A DNA stretch of 64,000 nucleotides. It comes from Otis tarda (Eukaryota > Chordata > Aves > Otidiformes > Otididae). Position 1 is the stretch's first letter. Every line of letters begins with the position of its first letter. Where the stretch lies: NCBI GenBank assembly GCA_026413225.1, contig CM048557.1, positions 23,352,871 to 23,416,870 of the forward strand, in the 5' to 3' direction. The translations under genes and the position numbers were made by a program. Shown in pieces: positions 24,501 to 35,390 of this stretch. The notes under the pieces were generated by a model. It searched no databases, was not told the origin of the DNA, and was given only the letters and a program-made list of their open reading frames with translations.

Positions 24501-27079
24501 TTAGACCACACTGCACTATCACCTACCCATTCTTAGTTCTCAGAGCTTAATCTGAAGAAGTGTAAATTTGAATAGAAAAGTGACCATCAACACAAATTTC
24601 TCTTAAAGTCTGCTACAAAATGATGCAAAACTATTTAATGTTGTTTGATTTACTTAGATTAAGAATGATCAATGAGACATTTATAACAAACCTGTAATCC
24701 AGTTGTAGCCTCAGTTGCATTATCTGTCAACCACTCTTTGCACAACAGGCTGTCCGCAGTGAAGGGTATTTTCAGTGCTCCGGTAGAGTTTTACATCAGG
24801 AAACCAAGAGGGTAATTCAACCCAGTAAGTCAATTAGCATTTTCACTCTCAGAATATGTTTACTGCGACTCTGTCTCTGCTGCTAAAGGCCAATATCAAT
24901 GAACTGGTCTACTGACCATACAGATCTCCCAGATACTGAAACTGAACCTTCTTCCAGCTACTTGTCAATGCCACTAGTTTGCTAACCACATATTCTTGAT
25001 TTCTGGTATTGGATCTTCCTTCAGAGTTCCCTACAACGGTTAGAACACACATCAGCATATGTGCAGAGGAAAATCTGTTGTGCAAACATTAGCAACCAAT
25101 CACTACTAGCTAAGATAAAAGATTGATTGGATTATTTTGCAAATGTTACTAGAAAAATCACATAATAGTTTGACCTAGGATAATCTCAAAAGAAAAAGCT
25201 GAACTTGAACAGTTCAAAATTCATTACGTGGTAACTTTCATCAATGTTTACTACAATAGTATTATATTCGCTATATTTCCCAATCCTGACGCCATTATCA
25301 TGTCACCTCCTTATTTTTCTCTATTTCCTTTTTTTAATTTAAACTACCTTTGAAATAATTGTATTTATAAATTCTCATTGATAGATGAAAAGAAGAGAGG
25401 AAAAAGAGTCAACGTTATCCTCCTTACAGAGTTCAAAATGAGATTTATTGCTTCAAATATTCAATCTATTTCCTTAGACTATGTTATAAATGCACCTACA
25501 TTACCTGCTGCATGTCATCAAAGATCACAAGCAATTTGTTCTACAATAAGTGACACTGGTAATTTTGGAGAAGGCCTTTTTACTACCAATGCATTTTAGA
25601 TAATGGAATGTAACTGGGAATATGTGTATAACCATCTCCTAAATCAGCCAAGAGTTTTTAATTCTATCATAAACGGAGATAGCAAAACTCAAATAGTACA
25701 GGACCCCACCTGAAGGCACAATGAACAAGTAAATTCTTCATGTGCCTCCTCATACCAAATAATAGGAAGAAGAATACCTAGTGAGAAAACTGAATAATAA
25801 CCTAGTAAATTGAACCAAGTATTCAAAATAATTCTTTAAAAGTAAAATAATTTACCAAAATATTGACAATTTAAAAACATGCATAGTCTGCAGCTAATGG
25901 ATTAGATATTTTTCTAAAATATAGTATTCAAAGCCCACAGATTCAGTTATGCTAATAAATAATGAACTGGATTCCTCACATTCTTTTATATATTATTTTA
26001 ATGTAACCATGCTTATACCAAACTGAATGAAGAAAAAAATATACACCTTGTTCATAGATTTTCCAGGTAAAAAAAAAGGAGGAATATGTTTACTGATAAA
26101 GAACAGGTAGGCTAGAGATGACTAGCTGACCTTGAAACAGCTTGTGAGCACTTGTACCAACACTGATTTTATTACAGAACACTTCCTCTTCCTTGAAAAA
26201 ACAGTGTAAGTGGAAAACAACAATATTCAGATTCGAGATCTTTTGATCTTTGGAATGTGTTCAATGAACTTTTGAAATAACCTTAAGGGCTTCAGCAAAT
26301 CAGATACTTGAGGACAGTCCATGAAAAATCAAAGCGAGTATGTGTATGCATGCACGCATGTACATCTGTGTGACTGTGTCTTCTTCCATTTAAACAAGAA
26401 CCTGAAGGCCATTTTTAAAAGCTAGAGTATTTTGAAGCAAGATGAAAGGAGAAAAACAAAGGTAAGTTTTATCTGTAAGGATTATGTCTGTAAAGTCATA
26501 CAGAGTTTTGAGACTCGAGGTTATAAACAATTTTTAGAATTAGAAAATACAGATCTTATTAAGACATACTTATTTATACCACACAGTATCTTAGTGTACA
26601 GAGAACTGTATGCACATTAGGCTTGGGAAATTTGTATATTTATGGGTAGATTAGTCTTCAGAGGATTCAAAGTGCTTGTTTTATGAGGTAAACATTACTA
26701 ACTACAACCATGTAAAGGAACGAATTTATAAAAGATTTTCAGCAATAATATAAGCAATATCTAATTCCTTCCACAGGTGTGATTTGGGGGCGTGGGGGCG
26801 GGGGGGGAGGAGAAAACCAAAAAGATGCATTAGTTCTCAATGAGGGTTATGTAAAAAAGCTTTAAAAATGTTGTAAAACATCATTGAAAGAATAGCATTA
26901 ATCTTGAAACAGAGTTCCAATTATAGACTAACATTAACTTGAGAACTATTTCACTCATTTTAATCTGTGTTGGTGTGTATTATGCACAACAGTAACTCCT
27001 TTCAGATAAATCAGTAGCTCAGGTAGATGACAATTATGTAAGCACACACAAATTAGGGTCTACAGATCTTGGCCACAAG
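21564..27079. other. intergenic, A+T-rich, minor repeats and a G-rich tract
   Basis: There are 5.5 kb without a recognisable gene. A repeated ATGATTTAACATAAA block lies at 21692-21725. Two T7A7 palindromes lie at 22083-22097 and 22156-22169. An ATAAGAT-rich stretch is near 23862-23900, an alternating purine-pyrimidine stretch near 26338-26380, and a G-rich tract at 26786-26810. Frames such as 23491-23736 and 25378-25599 have no domains. Confidence 0.5.
26786..26810 (+). other. G-rich tract, possible G-quadruplex
   Basis: Runs of five, five and eight guanines, separated by CGT and a single C and followed by AGG, give enough G for a four-stranded structure on the plus strand. It stands out in a very A+T-rich setting and lies about 275 bp upstream of the solo LTR at 27085. 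It belongs to neither the LTR nor CR1. Confidence 0.6.
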
Positions 27080-27084
27080 CAGCT
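27080..27084. repeat. target-site duplication, left copy (CAGCT)
   Basis: CAGCT immediately precedes the TG of the LTR and recurs right after its CA at 27706-27710. A 5-bp duplication is the mark of retroviral-type integration. Confidence 0.88.
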
Positions 27085-27329
27085 TGTCCTGGTTTTGGCA
27101 GGGATAGAGTTAATTTTCCTCTCAGTAGCTCGTGTGTTTTGGATTTAGTGTGTGAAGAATGTTGATAAACACTCTGATGATAGGAGCTGTTGTGAATGAG
27201 ACCAAGGACACCGTCCTGCTTTCCAAGTCTTGCTAATTTGCAGATGCAGGAAGCTGGGAGAAAGACGGATAGAATAATTGACCCAAACTGGCCAAAGAGG
27301 GTATTCCATGGCATAAACGTCATGCTCAG

Positions 27330-27337
27330 TATATAAG
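27330..27337 (+). promoter_or_regulatory. LTR TATA box
   Basis: TATATAAG sits in the block CATGCTCAGTATATAAG (27321-27337). The same 17 bases occur in the related minus-strand LTR at 60183-60199, so the core promoter is a shared family feature. Whether it is still active cannot be told from sequence. Confidence 0.75.
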
Positions 27338-27591
27338 TAGGGGCTGGCCAGGGCAGGTATCTGCCTTCCTGGCATCCATCTTTCTCCCATGTTTGCTGGC
27401 ATTGTTCCCTCTACCTTGCTGGCTCCCTTTTGCTCCTTTGCTTGCTGCTCGGTTTTGTTTCCATGATTGCTGCTCAGGACGGGCTGTATTGGTCACTGGG
27501 ACATTGGGTGGTGAGAAAACATACATTGTTCACTTTGTATATTTTAATATCCTTATATTCTGTTATTATTGTAGTTTTCCCTTGTTATTTT

Positions 27592-27597
27592 AGTAAA
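27592..27597 (+). terminator. LTR polyadenylation-type signal (AGTAAA)
   Basis: AGTAAA, a known variant of AATAAA, lies about 255 bp downstream of the TATA box and about 110 bp before the LTR end. A T-rich and GT-containing stretch follows. It probably ended proviral transcripts. Confidence 0.5.
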
Positions 27598-27705
27598 TTG
27601 TCTTCATCTCAACCCATGAGTTTTCCTTCCTTCCCAATTCTCTCCCCCATCCCACTGGGGAGGGTGAGTGAGAAACTGTGTGGTAATTCGGGCTAAACCA
27701 TCACA

Positions 27706-27710
27706 CAGCT
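27706..27710. repeat. target-site duplication, right copy (CAGCT)
   Basis: Exact copy of 27080-27084, directly after the LTR terminal CA. Confidence 0.88.
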
Positions 27711-28877
27711 CTTTACTCTTTCTCATAATTGAGAGGCAATGGTTTAATAGGACTAACAGTTGTGAAATGTCTACAAACACAGTGCACTGAAAGTCAGCAC
27801 GACTCCTCTACAGAAATACACAGGTAGCTGTTGGTGTTGGCATTCACAGGCCCAGGGATAGCTTTTTATGCCCACTTCTAGCCCTGCAGAACTTGGCTAT
27901 GTCTCAGGCCAGAAAATGCCATTATTTTTCCTGCTGTCTTTCTGATACTCAGGGACGTTTGTTTCCAGCTCCTTTATGCTACCTGAAATGTAACAGCTAT
28001 GAAAAAGGTAGAACAGTTTAAAGTTCACTTTAAAACATTAAATTCAGTATTTTTTTCTAAACAAAAAAAAAGCTGGAAACACGTAAAGATAAACATAAGC
28101 TTTGACATATTTACTTATTTATTGCAACCAGTCTCACTTTTAAGAGGTTTAACAATCACTATTTGATGAAAAATATCCTAGCATTGAGAAGTATTTTTTT
28201 TTTTTTCGGAGCCATGGTGTATTATTCATTCTATAGGCTGATTATCAGCATCCAATCATTACTATGCTTTGATTCCTTCTTTTATAAATGACATTTTTTA
28301 CTATCATATACCATTTCAGGACCTGAGTTTCAACATCAAACATTTTTTGGTGGAACACGTGCCAAAGTCCATCATCTCCCTCCCTTCTCATCTTCTAAAT
28401 ACTCACTTTAGCTTCTGCTGCAAATTGATTCCTCTCATGTCTGTCTGATCCATGGACCATGCCAAATTCTTCTGAGGCTTTAAAGTCGGATTTAAGAGCA
28501 CAGAATTAAAGGGAAGTGCCAGCTAATAAAAATGAACAAATACATTGAAAATTTTAAATCACTGACAAGCTAGTGTCAAATGCTTTCGTCTTCTCAAACG
28601 TTATTTTTACATTAAAATCTCTATCACGTATAAACAGAACTAAACATAGTTTTACTTTCTTTTTTTTTTTTTTTTTTGTGACACAATCATTTACCAACAA
28701 AAGAGCAGAAAACAGAAAAAGATCTAAGTATTTGCTTTCTTATGGTCATTCTTGGGCTCTACAGCTCTCAGAAGAGGATGGGAAATTACTTTCTTGCTTC
28801 TATTCTTTAAAGAAAAGATCTTTTTAACTTGAAAGACTTGGTATGGAAACAGAAATGGGCCAATGAGTAACTTGCAA
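27711..28877. other. intergenic, poly(T) runs
   Basis: No gene recognised. There is a T run at about 28194-28206 and an 18-base T run at 28660-28677. The frame at 28573-28827 simply reads through the latter. Confidence 0.55.
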
Positions 28878-28914
28878 ATCATAGAATGGTTTGAGTTGGA
28901 AGGGACCTTTAAGG
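28878..28914 (-). mobile_element. CR1 3' tail scrap
   Basis: The first 35 or so bases of a minus-strand CR1 3' end are present: antisense of the tail, then the TTGGAAGGGACCTTT block. The match then stops abruptly at a short inverted repeat (AGGGACC at 28901-28907, GGTCCCT at 28914-28920). It is a very short insertion or a remnant of a deletion. Confidence 0.75.
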
Positions 28915-28920
28915 GTCCCT

Positions 28921-31829
28921 TTAGACCCTTTATATGTAAATATATACACTCAACTCATAAGCTAATAAAAGACAGTGAGGTGTAGTACGATTGAAGCAGA
29001 AGAGAATTACATTCTTAAGCTTCCTAACAAATGTAACTTTTAATGACTCAGTAAATATGAGTAAGAAAATACTTTTAATAGTTTCTTCTAGTTTAAATAG
29101 ACGTCCTTGAATGCAGCGAAACCTTCAAAGAGGAGCACTTAATGTAGATCTCTGTCAGGAGAGAGAACTCAAGGGATCTTGTTTCCCATTCAGATTAAAC
29201 TGTTTCTGACATTAGTCAAAGAATTCTGTCAAATATATTATTATTTGCTAAGATATTTGACTTTTTTCTTTTTTAATCTACTAAGTGGAAACAATGCAAA
29301 ATTGTCACCATTAGACTATTCATGAAGAAAAGTGGTGTAAAATATCACAGTAACAAAAAAAATGAAGGAATACTTACCTTCTAAGGTAGACACAAAGCAA
29401 GGTAATTTGTTATTCAGATAAAAATAGTAAATACTTTTTATTATACTGAGCCAGGAAGATTTGTCCTACATAAAAAAGAACGTATGAGTTTAAAAAAAAA
29501 ATCTAAATGCAAAAAAAACCCCCTATTTTCAGTTCAAAAGGATGGAAACTCACCAGGGCTTATTGATTTGTTTATATGAGAGTTTTGTCATACCTGTGTA
29601 TGTGATTGCACATTACTTGAATTAATGTTTTTGCAGCATAACACTCTACTGTGAACCACTGTGGTTGTTCTTTGATAGTATGTTCTGATTTCCTGTTTCA
29701 GTCCCACCTCTAACTAGTGTATTTGCTTGGTATCAATTTACTAGAAAGCGAGCATAGATGTAACACAAAATAAATTTGATCTTTTAAGTATAAGAAAAAA
29801 AAAATTACTGATGATCTGCAAGTGATCAAGAGTTCAAAACCTTAAAAGACAGATGGCCAAATGTAGCTGTCATACAAGTCCATGTGCTATAATGTCTGGA
29901 AAAAATTACTTAGAAGAATATTCAGTGGTTCCAAGTGCAGTCTGGCAGTGACCATAAGTTACTACCATATTATTTTGCACTAGTGAAACTTTCTACTTTT
30001 ATCTATGCTTCATATATCTTCAGAGTTCTATATAGATTGTGTACCCAATGGACAGCCTTTGTCCTTGTGCAACAGTGCCAGGTTTTCTTTGTGACCTTGT
30101 CTGGGATTATTCAAGACATCTAAAATGTCACTATACTATAGAATTAGCGAAGCTATTAGGAAGTCTATAGTGTTGGAGTTTAGTTTGTTTTAAATCTTTA
30201 CAAGTGTATGAAAATACATAAAATTAAGGATTTTTGTTACTTTCACTTCAGCCCCAATAGTGTTTTAATCAGAGAATCTTTGCTGAACAATAGCAAGAGA
30301 ACTTATATATTGAAGACAACAGAACATCTCCATATAATTAAATTTGTACTTTTGTTCTTATAAACCTGTCTTCCCAGGAGTTTATTTTGTGGAGCTTAGG
30401 ACAGAGGCAGCACAAGCGGATGAAAATTCACATCCCCTTTCAAATGAAATTAAATTAATAAAATTAAGGCTCCACATCCAGGGTTCTCATTCCAGCACTT
30501 TTGCAATGCAAAATGTTTTTATCAAAGCAAGATTGAGTCTCCCAGTTGACTTGTAGCACTACAAACCTTCACATACATGCTATGCTTCATTCATCAACTG
30601 TAGACTCAAGTCACAGGCAAAGTCATTCTCTACTGAGACAGAATGACTCAAGGCTTCATTTAAATAGTAATTTAACCACTAGGTATTTTGAAATACATTA
30701 TTATAAGTAAGCAAACTTTCACTAGCCTTCTTCATACACTCCAAGTAACTGGTTAAAAAATATTTCTCTAAAGTTTAACTTACTTAATTCAATGAAGAAT
30801 CCATTATGAAGAGTCACAAAATAATCATTGCTACTCTTGCTTCAAGTAGCCTCTCTCTTTTTTTACATTCAAAATAATATGAAAATTCATTTAAAAATCA
30901 TTCCAGGTTGTCAGGCAGCCTATTTAAAAGAGATAGAGTAAAGGACTCTTAATTTAAAGTTCACTGAGACCAGTATTATTGCAAATATCTCAATTCAATG
31001 CACAAGTATGTTATAGAAGGCTTTCTCCACAACCACACCATCTCTATCAGTTGGTTTGTGTGAATAACTGTTTTTATAAACTCAGAGCAAAACTAGGAAA
31101 AACATGTAGAAATTATTATGAAATTACTGCAATGATCACCATATCCAGTAACAATGAACGTAAAATTTGCAGTGTAATACTTCAATTTTAAAAAACAACC
31201 AATAAACCTCCAATCAAATAGAAAAAAAAGACCATTTATCCAGAATGTCTTTCTACAGTAACTCTTCTTAGGTATCTCATCAGCTGTGAATCTAGATCTA
31301 AGATACATATTTCAGCAGGAGAGTAACACACAAGATTAGTTATTAATAACAGGTTTCCAATTTAGCATCAAGTTAATGGTTTAAGTATTTGTCACGAGTG
31401 TAGCTGTATCAAGCTTGATTACTTTTCCTACAGGGTTAGCAAATCTAAAGCAGGTAAAAGGGGTGATTTATGTTTCTGCTTTATCAAAATACATTTGCAA
31501 AAAAAATATTGGTTAGGAATAAAAAAATAAGTGAATAACAGAGATGCATATGCACACTTGTTCCTTTCTATAATGGAAATATACCATGGATGTACCACTG
31601 TATCATGTATTTCTGATCTCTATATAGGGGTTGTTGTAGAACAAAAGACCATCACAAATTTGAAAGATTTTTAAAAATTATATATTGAAATAATACCTTG
31701 CATTGTCATGCTGTGTTTCGGGGTTTTTTTTAAAGCTCAGAAGAGCATAAATTGCAGAACTTCAACTGAAAGCGATACTCAGCATCTGCAGGATACTGAT
31801 TTTTTCAAAATCAGATTAAGTTCACAGAC
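28921..31829. other. intergenic, no feature recognised
   Basis: About 2.9 kb of A+T-rich DNA with several A runs near 29360, 29490-29520 and 29797-29806. Short frames (29935-30123, 30344-30556, 30979-31191) carry no domain. Confidence 0.55.
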
Positions 31830-32967
31830 TCATAGAATAGTTTGGGTTGGAAGGGACCTTCAAAGGTCATGTAGTCCAACCCCTGTGCAAAGGGATACCT
31901 TCCACTAGATCAGGTTGCTCTGAGCTCCATCCAGCCTGGCTTTGAATGTTTCCGGGGATGGGGCATCTACCACCTCTCTGTTCCAGTGTTCCATCACTCT
32001 CGTAAAAAAATTTCTCCTTATATATCAAATCTGAATCTACCTCCCTCTATTTTAAAACAATTACCCTTCGTCCTGTCACAACAAGCCCCACTGAAGAGTT
32101 TATCCCTGTCTTTGTTATAAGCCCCCTTTAGGTACTGGAAGGCTGCAATAAGATCTCCCCGGAGCCTTCTCTTCTCCAGGCTGAACAGCATAAACTCTCT
32201 GCCTGTCCTCACAGGAGAGGTGCTCCAGCCCTCTGATCATCTTTGCAGCCCTCCTCTGGAGGCCTTCCAACAGGTCCACGTCCTTCTTATGTTGGGGGCT
32301 CTAGAGCTGGACACAGTACTCCAGGTGGGGTCTCACAAGAGCAGAGTAAAAGGAAAAATCACCTTCCTTGACCTGCTGGCCACGCTTCTTTTGATGCAAC
32401 CCAGGATGCAGTTGGCTCTCTGGGCTGCAAGTGTGCATTGTTGGCTCATGTTGAGCTTCTCATCAACCAACACCCTCAAGTCCTTCTCCTCAAGACTGCT
32501 CTCAATCTATTCTCCATCCAGCCTGTATTTGTGCTTGAGGTTGCCCCAACTCATATGCAGGGCCTTACACCTGGCTTTGTTGAACTTCATGAGGTTTGCA
32601 CTGGCCCACCTCTCCAGCCTGTCAAGGTCCCTCTGGATGGCATCCCTTCCCTCCAGCATGTCCACAGCACCACACAGCTTGGTGTCCTTAATGAACTTGG
32701 TGAGAATGCACTCAATCCCACTGTCCATGTGGCTGACAAAGATGTTGAACAGGGTCGGTCCCAATACTGACCACTGAGGAACGCTACTCTTCACTGGTCT
32801 CCACTTGAACATTGAGCCATTAACCACAACTCTTTGAGTGCGACCATCCAGGCAATTCCTTATTCACCAAGTATTCCATCTGTCCAATCCACGTCTCTCC
32901 AGATTAGAGACGAGGATGTTGTGCAGGACAGTGTCAAATGCTTTGCAAAAGTCCAGGTAGATGACGT
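31830..32967 (-). mobile_element. CR1 LINE, 5'-truncated, decayed ORF2
   Basis: This 1.14-kb minus-strand copy runs from a short tail (31830) through the 3' UTR and the C-terminal half of ORF2 to the RT motif A region (antisense of [16 protein letters not shown] residues near 32900-32967). It carries frameshifts and stops. Minus-strand frames 32018-32212 and 32507-32827 are separate pieces of ORF2. The catalytic FADD box reads FIKD (32684-32695), and PQGSVLG has become PQWSVLG. About ten bases are missing in the 3' part near 31979. It is clearly older than the 5636 and 8105 copies. Confidence 0.95.
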
Positions 32968-34477
32968 CAGTAAACAAGACAGAAACAACAGTGAAATAAA
33001 TTAAAACCATTCTATGTCTGGTCTTCAGCTAGCATGAATTTATATAGCTCCAGAAAAGTCAGTGAACTTGGGTTATCTTGTTTAAAATATATGAAAAATA
33101 GCTAATGTCATTTTTATAGCTGTAATAATGTCAGAGTTTAAAGAGCAATGATGTTTTGACTTCCAGAGCTAAAAAGTTAAGAATGTAGCCTAGCTTGGAA
33201 TACAGAATACAGTTTCCACAAATATAACAGTGCAGTTTTTGGAGCACCCGCAATTCCAAGTTTCTACTAATATATTGCCTAAAAATACATTGCAAATGTA
33301 AACACTGTAAATCACCTAGTAATTTGGAAGAAAAGTGTAATGTCTCAGAACAATTAAAGTGCCTTGTAATGTCATACAACCTATTTTCTAAACAATATTA
33401 TGTATTTCACTGCATTATGATTACAACTGGTGAAAAAAATCAGGGCAGTCTCAAAAGGAGGCTGAGTTTGAAAGTGGAGTCAAGAATGTAGATCAACACT
33501 GGAGATGTTTTTCTATTTTCATGCTGTTATCAAAAATACTTTACAGAGCTTTCAATCAAAACATTACAAAATTGTGAGGGTGTTTAAGTACAGTTATAAA
33601 TCTCAAACATGAAATTCCAGCCTCTCTTTAAATGTCACATTACTAATCCATCTCATCCCCTTTTACATTATCCTTTTTCACCTTCATATGGTTGCTACTA
33701 ATTAATACTCTCACCTTTCTACCACTTTCCACAACATTCAGTCAATGTCAGCAACTAACCTTATGCTCTGCTGCTGCTTATAGATTAATTTACTGAACCA
33801 TCTGTCTGCTTTTTCTACTCTAAGTATTTCCACATTGTATGATATTGTAATAAGCCAACACCATTCAATCTAAAATATTATTTTAATCTATGAAAGATGG
33901 AATGATTTGTCTGGAAATTGTAGCTGGCTTCATGAAAACATCAGTGGTAATATGATTATGATCTCTCATTCCTGATAGCAGAGGCTAATCAGCTTTTTAT
34001 TATCCTTTTTTATACTTTTATTCACATTTTCATTATTTTATTACTTCCTTTTTTTCAGTCATATCCTTTCATTCTCCTTCTCCTTCCATACAGCCTAACA
34101 TATTATAGTAGAATTCTATCTATACCGTATTAAGGAATAATCAAGTCGTCTAAAAAGAACAGCACAATGTAATTTAGGTATGGGCAGCTAGGAAAAAAAC
34201 AAGTATTGTCAGTCTCTGCTAGACAAGATTGTATAGCACAGTCATTTAACAAAGCTCTGTAGAAGGAGGTATGCAGCTACCGAATCTTAAAGACCATGAA
34301 TTACAGACTGACATTGTACATGAGATGATGATGGATGCAATGTAACAATATGACTGAATAATAATAGCTATCTCTCAGGAATACATGTATCTAGATAAAT
34401 CTAAAAATACTTTATAAAAATTAATACTTCAAGTAAAAATACTTCAAGACACAACTGAATCTCAGATACATGCAAAC
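32968..34477. other. intergenic, no feature recognised
   Basis: A+T-rich DNA. The 82-codon minus-strand frame at 33131-33379 has no recognisable domain and is probably chance. Confidence 0.55.
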
Positions 34478-34738
34478 AAGGGATAATGGTTTTAAAATAG
34501 GAGGAGGCAGATTCAGACTGGTTATAAGAAAGACATTTTTTACACTGATAGCAGTGAAGCACTGGAATAGGTTGCCCAGAGAGATGGTAGATGCCCCGTC
34601 CCTGGAAGTCTTCAAGTCCAGGTTGAACGGTGCTCTAAGCAACCTGATCTGGTTGGAGATGTCCCTGGTCCTTGCAGGGGGGCTTGGAATAGATGACCTT
34701 TAAAGGTTCCTTCCAACCCAAACCATTCTATGATTCTG
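34478..34738 (+). mobile_element. CR1 LINE, 5'-truncated 3' end
   Basis: It starts in the region encoding RDNGFKIGGGRFRL. It continues through the [23 protein letters not shown] block to the 3' UTR (CCTTGCAGGGGGGCTTGG) and a short ATTCTATGATTCTG tail. Moderate divergence from the young copies is visible. A frame at 34470-34703 spans the coding end but continues past the normal ORF2 stop, because TAG has become TGG at the position of the usual LI-stop. Confidence 0.93.
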
Positions 34739-35154
34739 TCTTTTGGAAGTATTTTATAAAAGTTCCCTTGAGAATCAGAACTGGAAATATCAGAGATGGA
34801 AGAGTTGTTCTGCACAAAATGTTCCCCCTGTGGTGATTAGACATTCCTGTCCTTTACTGATCATCAGCATGGTTCACTCTGGTGCATAGAGTTGTATCAC
34901 TGGAAAGCAGTCAAGCCCATAAAACCAGTAATATTTTATAGCAAACATTTTATTTATAGTAATTGTTATTTTAAAATTCCTTCTGCTACCTTACTGTTAT
35001 ACTGATAGTTTAATAAAATTGTGGGGGAAAACACAGATCTTTTAAAATATGATAAGTAAAAATAAAACCTATGTATTTTAGTTTCTTTTTTTTCTATTAT
35101 TTATTTAGAATTGAGCAATGAAATTATAAGTTCAGGAGAACACCATTCCACCAA
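34739..35154. other. intergenic, no feature recognised
   Basis: A+T-rich spacer between two unrelated CR1 pieces of the same orientation. No frames or repeats of note. Confidence 0.55.
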
Positions 35155-35390
35155 ATCAACAAATGGCTACAGAAGTGGTGCCACAGACAGAGGTTCAGCT
35201 ACTTAGACCATGGGACTCGCTTTGAGAAGCCTGGTCTACCGGGGGCTGATGGGGTCCATCTGATAGAGAAGGGGAAGAGTGTCTTTGGCCAAAGCCTTGG
35301 CAAGCAGGTAAAGAGGGCTTTAAATTAAAGTTGCCAGAGGAGGGGAACCACAGTTGTGTAAATAAGCTGTTGAATGGGCTAACAATATTA
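35155..35390 (+). mobile_element. CR1 internal fragment, ORF1 end and inter-ORF region
   Basis: An isolated piece from the 5' half of a CR1. It holds the ORF1 C-terminus (35158-35328) followed by the G-rich leader that precedes the endonuclease in ORF2 (compare AAACTAG-GGGGGAGGGGGAGCACAG near 8125-8157). It stops near 35390 before any endonuclease codons, and no 3' tail follows. It is therefore a fragment of a longer copy that has lost both ends. Confidence 0.85.
35158..35328 (+). pseudogene. CR1 ORF1 C-terminus, SGNH esterase-like
   Basis: Fifty-six codons and a TAA stay open in one frame. They read WLQKWCHRQRFSYLDHG, then KPGLPGADGVHL, then EKGKSVFGQ and KRALN-stop. The DGVHL motif, with Asp and His three residues apart, fits block V (DxxH) of SGNH hydrolases, the fold found in the C-terminal half of CR1 ORF1 protein. 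Upstream blocks (the nucleophile GDS-type motif and GTND) are absent. ORF1 protein binds the RNA and helps retrotransposition; this remnant cannot function. CR1 copies are usually 5'-truncated, so ORF1 sequence is rarely seen. The clean frame suggests moderate age. Confidence 0.82.

Larger units (their letters stand above)
27085..27705 (+). mobile_element. solo ERV LTR (621 bp), family 1
   Basis: It starts TGTCCTGGTTTTGGC and ends in CATCACA, with perfect 5-bp flanking duplications. Inside are a TATA box at 27330-27337 and an AGTAAA polyadenylation-like signal at 27592-27597, in the right order for plus-strand U3-R-U5. No second LTR or gag-pol sequence adjoins it, so it is a solo LTR left by recombination between the two LTRs of a provirus. 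The TG-CCTGGTTT start and the 5-bp duplication suit an avian class III (ERVL-like) group, but the class is inferred. The small frames at 27393-27696 are incidental. Confidence 0.9.

Noticed and set aside
27393..27696. Overlapping frames inside the 27-kb LTR as genes
   Set aside because: They lie within U3-R-U5 of a solo LTR and are unrelated to retroviral proteins. LTRs of this group are not expected to code.
34478..35390. CR1 3' end at 34478 and ORF1 piece at 35155 as one element
   Set aside because: They are in the same orientation but in the wrong order (3' end first) with unrelated DNA between, so they come from different insertions.
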